A DNA stretch of 64,000 nucleotides from positions 1 through 64,000 of the forward strand of contig NZ_JACICC010000005.1 in the NCBI RefSeq assembly GCF_014195635.1, written 5' to 3'. The first letter of the stretch is position 1. The number at the start of each line of letters is the position of its first letter. Below, one piece after another: positions 8,674 through 18,667 of this stretch. The DNA is from Pseudochelatococcus contaminans (GTDB lineage Bacteria > Pseudomonadota > Alphaproteobacteria > Rhizobiales > Beijerinckiaceae). Below the pieces are notes generated by a model. It made no database searches. It had not been told where the DNA came from and saw only the letters and a list, made by a program, of their open reading frames with translations. Both the position numbers and the translations under genes were made by a program.

Positions 8674-8907
8674 CCCTGGCGCAAGTGAGAACGCTATTCC
8701 CCAATTTCCGGCTGCGGCCACCAGACTGATTCGTGCCTGACCAATCGCCTGACTGTGCATGCGTCTGGTACGATTCCGCCGATCACCTGTATTTGCGCGC
8801 CACACTACTACTACGACCGAAACTTGTTGAATCGGCCCATTTTGTGGCTCTCTTAGTCGTCCTCATCCGGGGACCGTCATTTGCCTTCCCGGTGAAACGG
8901 GGACGAG
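8674..8907. other. Gene-free gap, probable trb operon promoter region
   Basis: The 234 bases between vapC and trbB hold no supported gene. This is the only sizeable gap before ten tightly packed trb genes, so a promoter for them is expected here. I see no convincing operator or terminator. Confidence 0.4.
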
Positions 8908-9888
8908 ATGGCAGGCTTCGACGACAGACAGGCAACGACTCAACGCGGTGCGCGGATGCTGCGCACCGCACTGGGCCCGGCCATCTCCCGGTTTCTGGAA
9001 GATCCCACCATCGTCGAGGTAATGCTGAACCCGGATGGCCGCATCTGGGTGGACCGGCTATCGGAAGGTCTGGCCGATACGGGGGAAATGCTGTCGGCTG
9101 TTGATGGCGAGCGCATCGTGCGGCTGGTCGCCCATCATGTCGGTGCAGAGGTCCACGCCCGAGCCCCGCGCGTCTCGGCTGAACTGCCTGAGACCGGCGA
9201 GCGTTTTGAAGGCTTACTGCCGCCCGTGGTCGCAGCTCCAGCCTTCGCCATCCGCAAGCCCGCCGTGGCAGTGTTCACGCTCGACGACTATGTGGCCGCT
9301 GGCACCATGATGGTCGACCAGGCCGCGATTTTGCGTGCGGCCGTCGTAGCCCGCGCCAACATCCTTGTCGCGGGCGGCACCTCGACCGGCAAGACCACGC
9401 TGACCAATGCTCTGCTCCGCGAGGTCTCCAAAGGATCGGATCGCGTCATCCTCCTGGAAGACACGCGCGAACTGCAATGCACGGCCAGGAACAAGGTGCC
9501 GATGCGCACCGTGGATGCGGTTATCGACCTCACGGAACTGTCCCGTTCGTCCATGCGGCTGCGGCCTGACCGTATCATTGTCGGTGAGGTGCGCGGGCCG
9601 GAAGCTCTCGGCCTCCTGAAGCTTTGGGGCACCGGCCATCCCGGCGGCATTGGCACCATCCATGCCGGCTCCGGCATCGGCGCTTTACGCCGCCTCGAAC
9701 AGCTCATTCAGGAAGCCGTCGTCACCGTCCCGCGCGCGCTGATCGCCGAAACGATCGACCTCGTTGCCGTCCTTACCGGGCGCGGTTCCGCGCGCCGGCT
9801 CGCCGAACTCGCCCGCGTCGATGGGCTCGATCCTGACGGCGACTACCGCATCACCCCAGCAACCTCCAACAACGGAGAGCCTTCATGA
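8908..9888 (+). CDS. trbB: TrbB secretion ATPase (VirB11-like)
   Basis: Hexameric cytoplasmic ATPase of the type IV secretion system, 326 residues. The N-terminal domain contains [14 protein letters not shown]. Walker A reads [15 protein letters not shown] from about residue 156, followed by an Asp box ([10 protein letters not shown]), the [14 protein letters not shown] Walker B region and a His box (GTIHAG). Length and motif order are standard for TrbB/VirB11. It begins the trb operon; ATG 8908 follows a GGGGACGAG ribosome site. The stop overlaps trbC. Confidence 0.95.
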   Translation: MAGFDDRQATTQRGARMLRTALGPAISRFLEDPTIVEVMLNPDGRIWVDRLSEGLADTGEMLSAVDGERIVRLVAHHVGAEVHARAPRVSAELPETGERFEGLLPPVVAAPAFAIRKPAVAVFTLDDYVAAGTMMVDQAAILRAAVVARANILVAGGTSTGKTTLTNALLREVSKGSDRVILLEDTRELQCTARNKVPMRTVDAVIDLTELSRSSMRLRPDRIIVGEVRGPEALGLLKLWGTGHPGGIGTIHAGSGIGALRRLEQLIQEAVVTVPRALIAETIDLVAVLTGRGSARRLAELARVDGLDPDGDYRITPATSNNGEPS

Positions 9889-10217
9889 TCAGCGCAACCT
9901 CGCGCCTCCGCCGCTCCGCCGCGACAGCCATCGCCTTCACCTACGTCAATCTCATCCTTGTCCCGACCGCCCATGCCTCCGGTTCCTCGATGCCATGGGA
10001 AGCACCGCTGGAATCGATCCTCGAATCCATCGAAGGGCCGGTGGCAAAAATCATCGCGGTGATCATCATCATCGTCACCGGCCTGACGCTTGCCTTCGGC
10101 GACACCGGCGGCGGTTTTCGTCGCCTCATCCAGATCGTCTTCGGCATCTCGATCGCCTTCGCGGCGTCAAGTTTCTTCCTGTCCTTCTTTTCTTTCGGCG
10201 GTGGGGCGCTGATCTGA
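9885..10217 (+). CDS. trbC: TrbC pilin
   Basis: Major conjugative pilin subunit (VirB2/TrbC family), 110 residues. An N-terminal signal-like segment ends around residue 31, followed by a short loop and two hydrophobic helices (about 45-67 and 80-102), typical of pilins. In RP4, TrbC is cut and cyclised by TraF, and a traF homologue lies upstream at 1714. The gene overlaps trbB by four bases and trbD by one (TGATG). Confidence 0.9.
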   Translation: MISATSRLRRSAATAIAFTYVNLILVPTAHASGSSMPWEAPLESILESIEGPVAKIIAVIIIIVTGLTLAFGDTGGGFRRLIQIVFGISIAFAASSFFLSFFSFGGGALI

Positions 10218-10498
10218 TGGCGACCGCGTTCGAACAACTCGATGGCGTGCCGGGATTCACCGTTCCGGTTCATCGCGCCCTGACGGAGCCGATCCTGCTC
10301 GGAGGCGCCCCGCGTTCTGTGGCCATCCTCAACGGCACGCTGGCCGGGGCCATCGGCCTCGGCCTTCAGCTCTGGCTCGCGGGCATCCTGATCTGGGCCA
10401 TCGGTCACATCGCCGCCGTCTGGGCCGCGAAGCGTGATCCTCTCTTTGTCGAGGTCGCACGCCAGCATCTGCGTGTGCCCGGACATCTCTTGGTGTGA
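10217..10498 (+). CDS. trbD: TrbD (VirB3-like)
   Basis: Small inner-membrane component of 93 residues, the usual TrbD/VirB3 length. It opens with GVPGFTVPVHRALTEPILLGG, characteristic of the family, followed by a hydrophobic stretch at about residues 40-70. VirB3-like proteins work with the VirB4 ATPase, here TrbE encoded immediately downstream. The start is set by the TGATG junction with trbC. Confidence 0.92.
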   Translation: MATAFEQLDGVPGFTVPVHRALTEPILLGGAPRSVAILNGTLAGAIGLGLQLWLAGILIWAIGHIAAVWAAKRDPLFVEVARQHLRVPGHLLV

Positions 10499-10508
10499 GG
10501 ACGCGGCC

Positions 10509-13019
10509 ATGATGAACCTTGCCGAATATCGCCGCACAGCAGCCCGTCTTGCCGACTATCTGCCCTGGGTGGCGCTGGTCGCATCGGGCGTCGTCTTGAA
10601 CAAGGACGGCAGCTTCCAGCGCAGCGCGAAGTTTCGCGGACCGGATCTCGATTCCGCTGTCGCGGCCGAGCTGGTCGCCGTCGCCGGGCGCCTCAACAAC
10701 GCCTTCCGGCGGCTCGGTTCCGGCTGGGTGATCTTTGTCGAGGCACAGCGATCCGAGGCCGCGACCTATCCTGACGACCTGTTTCCCGATCCGGCCTCCG
10801 CTTTGGTCGACGCCGAACGCAAGGCCGATTTCGAGGAGGCGGGCAGCCATTTCGTCTCTGCCTACTATCTGACCCTCCTCTGGCTGCCGCCTGCGGAAGA
10901 CGCCGCGCGCGCGGAGAGCTGGCTTTACGAGGGTCGCGAAACCTCCGGCGTCAACCCCTGGGAACTGGTTCGTGCCTTCATCGATCGCACCGACCGCGTT
11001 CTGGCGTTGCTCGACGGATTCATGCCGGAATGTCGCTGGCTCAATGATGCGGAAACGCTGACCTATCTCCATTCGACGATCTCCACCAACCGGCACCGCA
11101 TCAGTGTGCCGGAAACCCCGATCTATCTCGATGCGCTGCTGGCCGATCAGCCGCTGACCGGAGGGTTGGAGCCGCGCCTCGGCACGGCGCATTTGCGCAT
11201 CCTCACGGTCACGGGTTTCCCGAGCATCACGACGCCGGGCATTCTCGACGATCTCAACCGGCTGGCCTTTCCCTATCGCTGGTCCACCCGCGCCATCCTG
11301 ATGGACAAGGTGGATGCGACCAGGCTGCTCACGAAGATACGCCGCCAATGGTTCGCCAAGCGAAAATCCATCGCCGCCATCCTCAAGGAGGTGATGACCA
11401 ACGAGCAATCCACGCTCGTGGACACGGACGCCGCGAACAAGGCGCTTGATGCCGACATGGCGCTTCAGGAACTTGGGGCCGATGTGGCGGGCCTTGCCTA
11501 TGTCACCGCGACGATCACGGTCTGGGACGAAGATCCCCGCCGTGCCGACGAGAAGCTGCGACTGGTCGAGAAGGTCATTCAATCCCGCGATTTCAGCGTC
11601 ATGGTCGAGACGGTCAATGCCGTCGACGCCTGGCTCGGGAGTTTGCCCGGACATGCCTACGCCAATGTCCGCCAGCCCCCGGTCTCGACGCTCAACCTTG
11701 CCCACATGGTTCCTTCGTCCGCCGTGTGGGCGGGGCCGGAACGGGACGAGCACTTCGGAGCGCCCCCGCTGCTTTACGGCAGAACCGAAGGCTCGACCCC
11801 GTTCCGGTTTTCCCTTCATGTCGGCGACGTTGGGCACACCCTCGTCGTCGGCCCGACCGGCGCGGGCAAATCCGTCCTGCTGGCGCTGATGGCGCTCCAG
11901 TTCCGCCGCTATTCCGGAAGCCAAGTCTTCGCCTTCGATTTCGGCGGCTCCATCCGCGCCGCCGCGCTCGCCATGGGTGGCGACTGGCATGATCTGGGCG
12001 GGGAACTGACCGCAGGGGCGGACGCCTCCGTCTCGCTCCAGCCTCTCGCCCACATCCACGACACCTATGAGCGAGCCTGGGCCGCAGATTGGATCGCGGC
12101 GATCCTCATGCGCGAGGGCATCACGATCACGCCCGAAGTGAAGGAGCACCTCTGGACCGCATTGACCTCGCTCGCCTCCGCGCCGGTCGGGGAACGCACC
12201 ATCACGGGCCTTGCCGTCCTATTGCAGTCCAACGCTCTGAAGCAGGCGCTCAGGCCCTATTGCGTCGGTGGCGCACATGGTCGACTGCTCGATGCCGAGA
12301 CCGAACATCTTGGCTCGGCCGACGTGCAGGCCTTCGAGATCGAGGGCCTTGTCGGGACCGGCGCAGCGCCGGCCGTGCTCGCCTATCTCTTCCATCGCAT
12401 AGGCGACCGGCTCGACGGACGGCCGACGCTGCTCATCATCGACGAAGGCTGGCTGGCGCTGGACGATGAAGGTTTTGCGGGCCAGATCAGGGAGTGGCTG
12501 AAGACGCTGCGCAAGAAAAATGCCAGCGTCGTCTTCGCCACGCAGTCGCTTTCCGACATTGACGGCAGCGATATCGCGCCCGCCATCATCGAAAGCTGCC
12601 CGACGCGGCTCCTCCTGCCAAACGAGCGCGCCATCGAGCCCCAGATCACGGCGATCTATCGTCGTTTTGGCCTCAATGACCGCCAGATCGAGATACTCGC
12701 GCGGGCGACACCCAAGCGGGATTACTACTGTCAGTCCCGGCGCGGCAATCGCCTGTTCGAACTCGGACTATCGGAAGTGGGGCTCGCGCTTTGCGCCGCA
12801 TCCTCCAAATCCGATCAGGCCCTGATCGCCGAGATCCTCGCTGAGCATGGCCGCGAGGGTTTCCTGACGGCCTGGCTCCGGGCACGCGGTGTCGAATGGG
12901 CCGCCGACCTGATCCCGGACCTCACCAATCTCGCGCCGCAAAGCGAGGACCTGTCGCCCATCGTCCCTGCCGGCGGCGATGTCGAACTCACCCTGGAAGA
13001 AGAGGAGATCATCCCATGA
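10509..13019 (+). CDS. trbE: TrbE secretion ATPase (VirB4-like)
   Basis: Large ATPase of the secretion channel, 836 residues. An N-terminal CagE/TrbE/VirB4 domain precedes the motor domain. Walker A reads VVGPTGAGKSVLLALM near residue 447 and Walker B TLLIIDEGWLALDD near 640, followed by FATQSLSDI. I start at ATG 10509, ten bases after trbD; an adjacent ATG at 10512 is equally possible. The stop overlaps trbJ through ATGA. It powers pilus assembly and substrate transfer at the inner membrane. Confidence 0.95.
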   Translation: MMNLAEYRRTAARLADYLPWVALVASGVVLNKDGSFQRSAKFRGPDLDSAVAAELVAVAGRLNNAFRRLGSGWVIFVEAQRSEAATYPDDLFPDPASALVDAERKADFEEAGSHFVSAYYLTLLWLPPAEDAARAESWLYEGRETSGVNPWELVRAFIDRTDRVLALLDGFMPECRWLNDAETLTYLHSTISTNRHRISVPETPIYLDALLADQPLTGGLEPRLGTAHLRILTVTGFPSITTPGILDDLNRLAFPYRWSTRAILMDKVDATRLLTKIRRQWFAKRKSIAAILKEVMTNEQSTLVDTDAANKALDADMALQELGADVAGLAYVTATITVWDEDPRRADEKLRLVEKVIQSRDFSVMVETVNAVDAWLGSLPGHAYANVRQPPVSTLNLAHMVPSSAVWAGPERDEHFGAPPLLYGRTEGSTPFRFSLHVGDVGHTLVVGPTGAGKSVLLALMALQFRRYSGSQVFAFDFGGSIRAAALAMGGDWHDLGGELTAGADASVSLQPLAHIHDTYERAWAADWIAAILMREGITITPEVKEHLWTALTSLASAPVGERTITGLAVLLQSNALKQALRPYCVGGAHGRLLDAETEHLGSADVQAFEIEGLVGTGAAPAVLAYLFHRIGDRLDGRPTLLIIDEGWLALDDEGFAGQIREWLKTLRKKNASVVFATQSLSDIDGSDIAPAIIESCPTRLLLPNERAIEPQITAIYRRFGLNDRQIEILARATPKRDYYCQSRRGNRLFELGLSEVGLALCAASSKSDQALIAEILAEHGREGFLTAWLRARGVEWAADLIPDLTNLAPQSEDLSPIVPAGGDVELTLEEEEIIP

Positions 13020-13804
13020 CACGCAAGACAAATTCTGTCGCTCGCTTGGCGGGCGCTTCGGCATTGGCCGTTACGCTCGCCGCACCGCTGGCGTTGGCCC
13101 CGGTCTTCTTCACCACCCCGGCCCATGCCTTCTTCGGTGGCTTTGGCCGTATCGTCTATGACCCGACCAATCATGCCGAAAACCTGCTGACTGCAGCCCG
13201 AACGCTGGAGCAGATCAACAACCAGATCACCTCGCTGCAAAACGAGGCGCAGATGCTGATCAACCAGGCCCGCAATCTGGCGAGTCTGCCACATTCCTCG
13301 CTCCAGCAGTTGCAACAGAACGTCCAGCGCACCCAGCAACTGCTCGGGCAGGCTCAGAACATCGCTTTCGATGTGCAGAACATCGACCAGATGTTCCAGC
13401 AGGATTACGGCAATCTGTCTTTGACCTCGACCGATTCCCAGTTGGTCGATGGCGCCCGATCCCGCTGGGAGACTACGGTGGGCGGTCTTCAGGACGCGAT
13501 GCGCGTACAGGCTGGCGTTGTCGGCAATATCGACACGAACCGCACCGAGATGTCCGCCCTCGTCGGCGAAAGCCAAGGCGCCGCAGGCGCGCTTCAGGCC
13601 ACACAGGCTGGCAACCAGTTGCTCGCCCTGCAATCGCAACAGCTCTCCGACCTGATCGCGGTGATTTCCGCCAATGGCCGGGCCGAAGCCCTCATGGAGG
13701 CGGAACGCTCCACGGCCGCCGAACAGGGCCGCATCCAGCGCGAGCGCTTCCTGACCCCGGGGAGCGGCTACCAACCCGGCAACGCACAGATGTTCAACAA
13801 CTGA
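13016..13804 (+). CDS. trbJ: TrbJ (VirB5-like)
   Basis: Periplasmic or pilus-tip-associated protein of 262 residues. A signal peptide covers about residues 1-38 and ends in PAHA. The mature protein starts FFGGFGRIVYDPTNHAENL, a TrbJ hallmark, and is largely helical and glutamine-rich. VirB5/TrbJ proteins assist pilus assembly and recipient contact. The ATG overlaps the trbE stop. Confidence 0.92.
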   Translation: MTRKTNSVARLAGASALAVTLAAPLALAPVFFTTPAHAFFGGFGRIVYDPTNHAENLLTAARTLEQINNQITSLQNEAQMLINQARNLASLPHSSLQQLQQNVQRTQQLLGQAQNIAFDVQNIDQMFQQDYGNLSLTSTDSQLVDGARSRWETTVGGLQDAMRVQAGVVGNIDTNRTEMSALVGESQGAAGALQATQAGNQLLALQSQQLSDLIAVISANGRAEALMEAERSTAAEQGRIQRERFLTPGSGYQPGNAQMFNN

Positions 13805-13833
13805 ACGGCGAGCAGAACCGGAAGGGGGACCTC

Positions 13834-14121
13834 ATGGACGGCAAGATACTGGCCCGGCTCGGGGCAGTCGTGTTTATCGCTATAGCCATCACCGCGACCG
13901 CAATCGATTTGGCGCGGAAGGACGAACCTTCCGCGCCGCGTTCCGTGCCGGTCCTCCAGCCTCCGACCGACCCGCTGCGCGAAGGCCAGCGTCGGTGCCA
14001 ACAACTCGGCGAGACCGCCGCGAACGACGCCGACTGCCTTCGTATCTGGGCCGAGACCCGCGATCGTTTCCTCGACCAGACGCCCGCGCCGCAGGCCCCC
14101 GCTGCGGACGAAGGGGAGTGA
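13834..14121 (+). CDS. trbK: TrbK-like entry-exclusion protein
   Basis: A 95-residue protein with one N-terminal hydrophobic segment (about residues 8-27) and a short hydrophilic tail containing two cysteines (RRCQQLG and ADCLRIW). Size, topology and position between trbJ and trbL match the TrbK-alt family, proposed to prevent transfer between cells that already carry the element. It is not the classic RP4 TrbK lipoprotein, since no lipobox is seen. The tail would lie in the periplasm. Three bases separate it from trbL. Confidence 0.78.
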   Translation: MDGKILARLGAVVFIAIAITATAIDLARKDEPSAPRSVPVLQPPTDPLREGQRRCQQLGETAANDADCLRIWAETRDRFLDQTPAPQAPAADEGE

Positions 14122-14124
14122 ACG

Positions 14125-15483
14125 ATGGGCGGCACCGGCGTCATCGACAACTTCCTCGGCATCTTCACCAGCTATATCGACTCAGGTTTCGGCCTGCTTG
14201 GCGGTGAAGTTGCATTCATCGCCACCACGTTGATCGTCATCGACGTGACCCTCGCCGCCCTGTTCTGGGCCTGGGGCGCTGACGACGACATCATTGCCCG
14301 GCTGGTCAAGAAGACCCTCTTTGTCGGGATCTTCGCCTATATCATCTCCAACTGGAACAATTTGGCACAGATCGTCTTCGACAGCTTCGCGGGTCTCGGC
14401 CTCATGGCGTCCGGCACCGGCTTTTCCGCCGCCGACCTCATGCGGCCTGGCCGGGTTGCACAGACCGGTCTCGATGCCGGGCGACCGCTGCTGGAATCCA
14501 TCTCCGATCTCATGGGCTGGATCGCCTTTTTCGAGAACTTCATCCAGATCGCCTGCCTGCTGTTCGCATGGGCGCTGGTCGTCCTCGCCTTCTTCATCCT
14601 CGCCATTCAGCTCTTCGTCACCCTCATCGAGTTCAAACTCACCACGCTCGCCGGGTTCGTGCTGATCCCCTTCGGCCTGTTCGGCAAGACCGCCTTCATG
14701 GCCGAACGCGTTCTCGGCAATGTCGTCTCGTCCGGCATCAAGGTGCTGGTGCTTGCCGTCATCATCGGCATCGGCTCGACGCTCTTTGGCCAGTTCACCG
14801 CAGGCTTCAGCGGCGCGACCCCGACCATCGACGACGCCATGGCGATCGTCTTGGCGGCGCTTTCTCTTCTTGGCCTCGGCATCTTCGGCCCCGGTATCGC
14901 CACCGGCCTCGTCTCCGGCGGCCCGCAGCTCAGTGCGGGCGCGGCGGTCGGAACCAGCCTCGCGGTCGGCGGTGCTGCTGTCGCGGGCGGCGGGGCCACC
15001 ATGCTGGCGGCGCGCGGCGCGGCAGCAGCCCTATCCGGAGGTGCGGCCCTCGCACGCGGCGGCGCTTCGGCGGCCGGCGCGGCATCCTCGGCCTATACGC
15101 TGGGCTCCATGGGAGAATCCGGGCCATCCGGTGTCGCCGGCGGTCTCGGCGGTGTCGCCCGCGCCGGCGTGTCGGCTGCAGCCTCACCTCTCAAGCGCGC
15201 CGCCTCTCGCGCCGCCGACAGCATGAAATCCAGCTACGGCAACGGCATGAAAGCCGGGGTCACTGCCAGCGGCGGTACGTCCTCGATGGGAACAATCGGA
15301 GGAGCCGCCGCCCCTGCTGCACCATCCCCTTCATCCACCTACGGCGCACCGGCCTGGGCACAAAATATGCGCCGTGGCCAGGCCATGAGCCATGGCGTGA
15401 CGGCTGCCGCCCATGCCGTCCGCTCCGGTGACAGTCATGGCGGCGGCTCCTCCGTCAGCCTTTCCGAAAGCAATCGCACATGA
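14125..15483 (+). CDS. trbL: TrbL (VirB6-like membrane protein)
   Basis: Polytopic inner-membrane channel protein of 452 residues. Five or six hydrophobic segments fall between residues 25 and 270. The last 150 residues are rich in Gly, Ala and Ser without charge clusters, as is common in TrbL. It forms part of the translocation path through the inner membrane. The stop overlaps trbF by four bases. A basic segment SPLKRAASRAAD occurs in the tail. Confidence 0.93.
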   Translation: MGGTGVIDNFLGIFTSYIDSGFGLLGGEVAFIATTLIVIDVTLAALFWAWGADDDIIARLVKKTLFVGIFAYIISNWNNLAQIVFDSFAGLGLMASGTGFSAADLMRPGRVAQTGLDAGRPLLESISDLMGWIAFFENFIQIACLLFAWALVVLAFFILAIQLFVTLIEFKLTTLAGFVLIPFGLFGKTAFMAERVLGNVVSSGIKVLVLAVIIGIGSTLFGQFTAGFSGATPTIDDAMAIVLAALSLLGLGIFGPGIATGLVSGGPQLSAGAAVGTSLAVGGAAVAGGGATMLAARGAAAALSGGAALARGGASAAGAASSAYTLGSMGESGPSGVAGGLGGVARAGVSAAASPLKRAASRAADSMKSSYGNGMKAGVTASGGTSSMGTIGGAAAPAAPSPSSTYGAPAWAQNMRRGQAMSHGVTAAAHAVRSGDSHGGGSSVSLSESNRT

Positions 15484-16169
15484 ACATCTTCAAACGACCC
15501 ACCACCCATTACGGCAAGACACCCGAGCCGGTCACACCCTATCAGAAAGCGGCGCAAATCTGGGACGAACGCATCGGTTCGGCCCGCGTGCAAGCTCGCA
15601 ACTGGCGTTACATGGCCTTCGCCTGCCTGATCCTTTCGGCCGGATTTGCATCCGCTCTGGCCTGGCAATCAACCCGCGGCACCATCGTTCCCTGGGTGGT
15701 GGAGATCGATCGCCATGGCGAGGCCCGCGCTGTCGAGGCGGCCACCGCCGACTTTCGCCCGACCGATCCCCAAGTGGCGTGGCATCTGGCGCGGTTCATC
15801 GAACAGGTTCGTGGACTGCCTTCCGATCCGATCGTCGTGCGTCAAAACTGGCTGCGCGCCTATGAATTCACCACCGATCGCGGCGCCGTTGCGCTCAACG
15901 ACTATGCCCGTGCCAATGATCCCTTCACCCGTGTCGGCCGCGAGCAGGTCTCGGTCGAGGTCTCTTCGGTCATCCGGGCCTCACCCGACAGCTTCCGCAT
16001 CGCCTGGACCGAACAGCGTTATGAGAACGGGCAGCTTGCCGGCACCGAACGCTGGACCGCGATCTTCACCACCGTCATCCAGCCACCCCGCACCACTGAG
16101 CGGCTGCGTGCCAATCCCCTTGGAATCTATGTCAACGCGATCAACTGGTCGCGGGAGATGAGCCAATGA
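15480..16169 (+). CDS. trbF: TrbF (VirB8-like)
   Basis: Bitopic inner-membrane scaffold protein of 229 residues. It has a short cytoplasmic N-terminus (NIFKRPTTHYGKTPEPVTPYQ), one membrane helix at about residues 43-60, then a periplasmic VirB8-like domain. Features such as AYEFTTDRGAVALNDYA and EQRYENGQLAGTERW are typical of TrbF. VirB8-like proteins link inner-membrane parts to the outer core complex. It overlaps trbL and trbG by four bases each. Confidence 0.95.
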   Translation: MNIFKRPTTHYGKTPEPVTPYQKAAQIWDERIGSARVQARNWRYMAFACLILSAGFASALAWQSTRGTIVPWVVEIDRHGEARAVEAATADFRPTDPQVAWHLARFIEQVRGLPSDPIVVRQNWLRAYEFTTDRGAVALNDYARANDPFTRVGREQVSVEVSSVIRASPDSFRIAWTEQRYENGQLAGTERWTAIFTTVIQPPRTTERLRANPLGIYVNAINWSREMSQ

Positions 16170-17203
16170 ACCGCGACTTTCCCAAGCTGCCCGCCGGCTG
16201 CGGGAACACGTCCCGCCGTAAGCCCGTATTGGCGGCTTGCCTGATTGCCGCAACCGCACTGGCCGGCTGCGCGACCAACCGCGCCCCGCAGTTCAGCTAT
16301 GACGACAATGTGCCGCCACTGCCTGTTGTGCGGGCTTCCGCCACCGACGACACGCCCCGACCGCTGCACACGCCGCCAGCCTGGACCGTTGCACGCGGTG
16401 GAGCCGCAGCAGGCACGCCCGCAGGTCGGGTTGAAAACGCAAATGTCGCCGCCCGCGTCGAACCGCGCCGCGAAGGCTACTACAACGCCATCCAGATCTA
16501 CCCGTGGTCCGAAGGGGCGCTGTTTCAAATCTATGCCGCTCCCGGCCAGATCACCACGATTGCGCTTGAGCCGGGCGAGAGCCTGACCGGCGCAGGACCG
16601 ATCGCGGCCGGCGATACCACCCGCTGGATCATCGGCGATACGACAAGCGGCGCAGGACCGAACCGCCGCGTCCATGTGCTGGTCAAACCGACGCAGCAGG
16701 ATATCTCCACCAATCTCGTCATCACCACCGACAGGCGCACCTATCTGATCGAGCTGCGCGCCAGCGAGGAAACCTGGATGCCGGCGATTGCCTGGACTTA
16801 CCCCGCGCCGCCGCGGGGAAGTCGCATCACTGTACCTTCCGCCCCAATCATCCCGGCTGAAGCCGCGCGCAACCACCGCTACGGCTTGCAGGGTGACAAT
16901 CCGCCCTGGCTCCCGGTCTCCGTCTTCGATGACGGCCGCCGCGTCTATGTGGTTTTCCCGCAAGGTATCGTCCAGGGCGAGATGCCGCCGCTGTTCGTCA
17001 TCGGCTCCGATGGCGAACCCGAGATCGTCAACAGCCGCATCCATCAGAACGTGCTCATCGTTGATCGCCTCTTTGGCGCGGCCGAGCTGCGCCTCGGTTC
17101 GGGCAACCGGCAGCAGACGGTGAGGATCGTGCGCCTGCAACCTGCGCAGACTGCCGCCACGCCGGCAGATGGAACGCCCACCGCGTCAGGGTCGCAATCA
17201 TGA
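16166..17203 (+). CDS. trbG: TrbG (VirB9-like) with lipobox
   Basis: Outer core-complex protein of 345 residues. The N-terminus is a signal sequence with an apparent lipobox, ALAGC, near residues 29-33, so the protein may be lipid-anchored. The remainder matches VirB9/CagX: a block beginning YNAIQIYPWSEGALFQIY, then TYLIELRA and a C-terminal RLGSGNRQQTVRIVRL. A separate TrbH lipoprotein gene is absent from this operon, so TrbG may supply the lipid anchor; that is inference. Four-base overlaps join it to trbF and trbI. Confidence 0.93.
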   Translation: MNRDFPKLPAGCGNTSRRKPVLAACLIAATALAGCATNRAPQFSYDDNVPPLPVVRASATDDTPRPLHTPPAWTVARGGAAAGTPAGRVENANVAARVEPRREGYYNAIQIYPWSEGALFQIYAAPGQITTIALEPGESLTGAGPIAAGDTTRWIIGDTTSGAGPNRRVHVLVKPTQQDISTNLVITTDRRTYLIELRASEETWMPAIAWTYPAPPRGSRITVPSAPIIPAEAARNHRYGLQGDNPPWLPVSVFDDGRRVYVVFPQGIVQGEMPPLFVIGSDGEPEIVNSRIHQNVLIVDRLFGAAELRLGSGNRQQTVRIVRLQPAQTAATPADGTPTASGSQS

Positions 17204-18369
17204 GTGAGGACCGGAAGAAGGATGAGATGGAGCAAACCGGACCGTCCGGCGACAAGGCCCCGCCCATGCGGCTGCGCGCCGAAACTCCGCGGGTCACCCG
17301 TATCTCGCGCAAGGTTCTGATGGGTGTCGGCGTCGTGGCCGGGATCGGCATTGGCGGCGCGCTGATTTACGCGCTTCAGACCGCCAATCGCGGCGGCGAC
17401 CAGCAGGAGCTGATCTCGACCGAGCGCCGCCAGACCGCCGACGGCTTGCAGGGCCTGCCCGGCAGTTATGGCGATGTGCCCGTACTCGGCCCACCGCTGC
17501 CCGGCGACCTTGGCGGGCCGATCCTGCGCGCGCGTGAGGAAGGCCGACCCATTCCGGCCACACCGATGCCGATGCCCGCCACCGATCCCGACGAAGAACG
17601 TAGGCAGGCGGAAATGGAAGCCGCGCGGACCAGCCAGCTCTTCTTCCAGGTCCGGCCGGGACAGGAAACAGGCACGCCATCCATGCAACCTGTCGCCGAC
17701 CTAGCGGGTCTCGCCGGCGCGGGAACGCAGGACCGGCACCTTGCTTTCCTCAACGCCGAGGTAGACCGCCGCACCGTCGCACCGGATCGCGTCATGCCGC
17801 CTGCATCGCCCTATGTAGTCCAGGCCGGGTCGGTGATCCCGGCCGCGCTCATCACCGGTATCCGTTCCGATCTGCCGGGTCAGATCACCGCCCAGGTCAC
17901 GCAGAACGTCTATGACAGCCCGACCGGCGCGCTGCTTCTCATCCCGCAGGGCACCCGCATCATCGGCGAATACGATGCCGGCGTCACCTTCGGCCAGCGC
18001 CGCGTCCTTTTGGTCTGGAACCGTCTGATCCTGCCCAATGGACGATCCATCGTCCTTGAGCGCCAGCCGGGCGCCGATGCCTCCGGCTACGCCGGTGTGG
18101 AGGATGGTGTCGATTATCACTGGTGGGATCTGATGAAGGCCGCCGGCTTGTCCACCTTACTGGCGGTAGGTGCGGAACTGGCGACGAGCGACGAGGATCG
18201 CCTGGTCCGCGCCATTCGTGACGGGGCGCAGGACACCGTCAATCAAGCTGGCCAGCAGATCGTCCAACGCCAGTTGCAGGTCGCCCCGACGCTGACTGTC
18301 CGGCCAGGCTTCCCGGTCAGGGTCATAGTCGCACGCGATTTAGTCCTCGAACCGTATGGAGCCCATTGA
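17200..18369 (+). CDS. trbI: TrbI (VirB10-like)
   Basis: Envelope-spanning core protein of 389 residues. The cytoplasmic N-terminus is charged, a single membrane helix lies at about residues 43-62, and a Pro/Gly-rich linker follows. The C-terminal VirB10/TrbI barrel domain shows VQAGSVIPAALITGI, LLIPQGTRIIGEYD and WNRLILPNGRS. It joins inner- and outer-membrane rings and senses ATPase activity in related systems. The stop overlaps the DUF2274 start by one base (TGATG). Confidence 0.95.
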   Translation: MSEDRKKDEMEQTGPSGDKAPPMRLRAETPRVTRISRKVLMGVGVVAGIGIGGALIYALQTANRGGDQQELISTERRQTADGLQGLPGSYGDVPVLGPPLPGDLGGPILRAREEGRPIPATPMPMPATDPDEERRQAEMEAARTSQLFFQVRPGQETGTPSMQPVADLAGLAGAGTQDRHLAFLNAEVDRRTVAPDRVMPPASPYVVQAGSVIPAALITGIRSDLPGQITAQVTQNVYDSPTGALLLIPQGTRIIGEYDAGVTFGQRRVLLVWNRLILPNGRSIVLERQPGADASGYAGVEDGVDYHWWDLMKAAGLSTLLAVGAELATSDEDRLVRAIRDGAQDTVNQAGQQIVQRQLQVAPTLTVRPGFPVRVIVARDLVLEPYGAH

Positions 18370-18656
18370 TGACCAGCCTCAAACTCGGTCCCCTCCCGAA
18401 ACACGGCACCGTCCGCGTCACCGTCTCGATGCCCGAGCCGCTCAAGGAAGAACTCGACCTCTATGCCGCCGAATACAGCCGCGTCCACGGTGAGGCCGGT
18501 GCGGCAACGCTCATCCCGCATATGCTGGAAGCCTTCTTGCGGTCGGATCGAGGTTGGCGCAGTCGGAAGGTTGCGGCGCAAGCCCGGTCACGATCCACCG
18601 AGACATCGGTCAGGTCCAATTCCGCAAAAAGCCATGGGCCACAATCCGATCAATGA
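18369..18656 (+). CDS. DUF2274 domain protein
   Basis: A 95-residue protein with a ribbon-helix-helix-like core: RVTVSMPEPLKEELDLYAAE, then a helix ending HMLEAFLRSDRGW. The family is regularly encoded right after trbI in this ICE type. It may regulate the transfer operon, but its function is not established. The tail after about residue 68 is Ser/Arg-rich and probably disordered. ATG 18369 uses the TGATG junction. It converges with the lysR gene 11 bases away. Confidence 0.8.
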   Translation: MTSLKLGPLPKHGTVRVTVSMPEPLKEELDLYAAEYSRVHGEAGAATLIPHMLEAFLRSDRGWRSRKVAAQARSRSTETSVRSNSAKSHGPQSDQ

Positions 18657-18667
18657 CCAGTTTGACC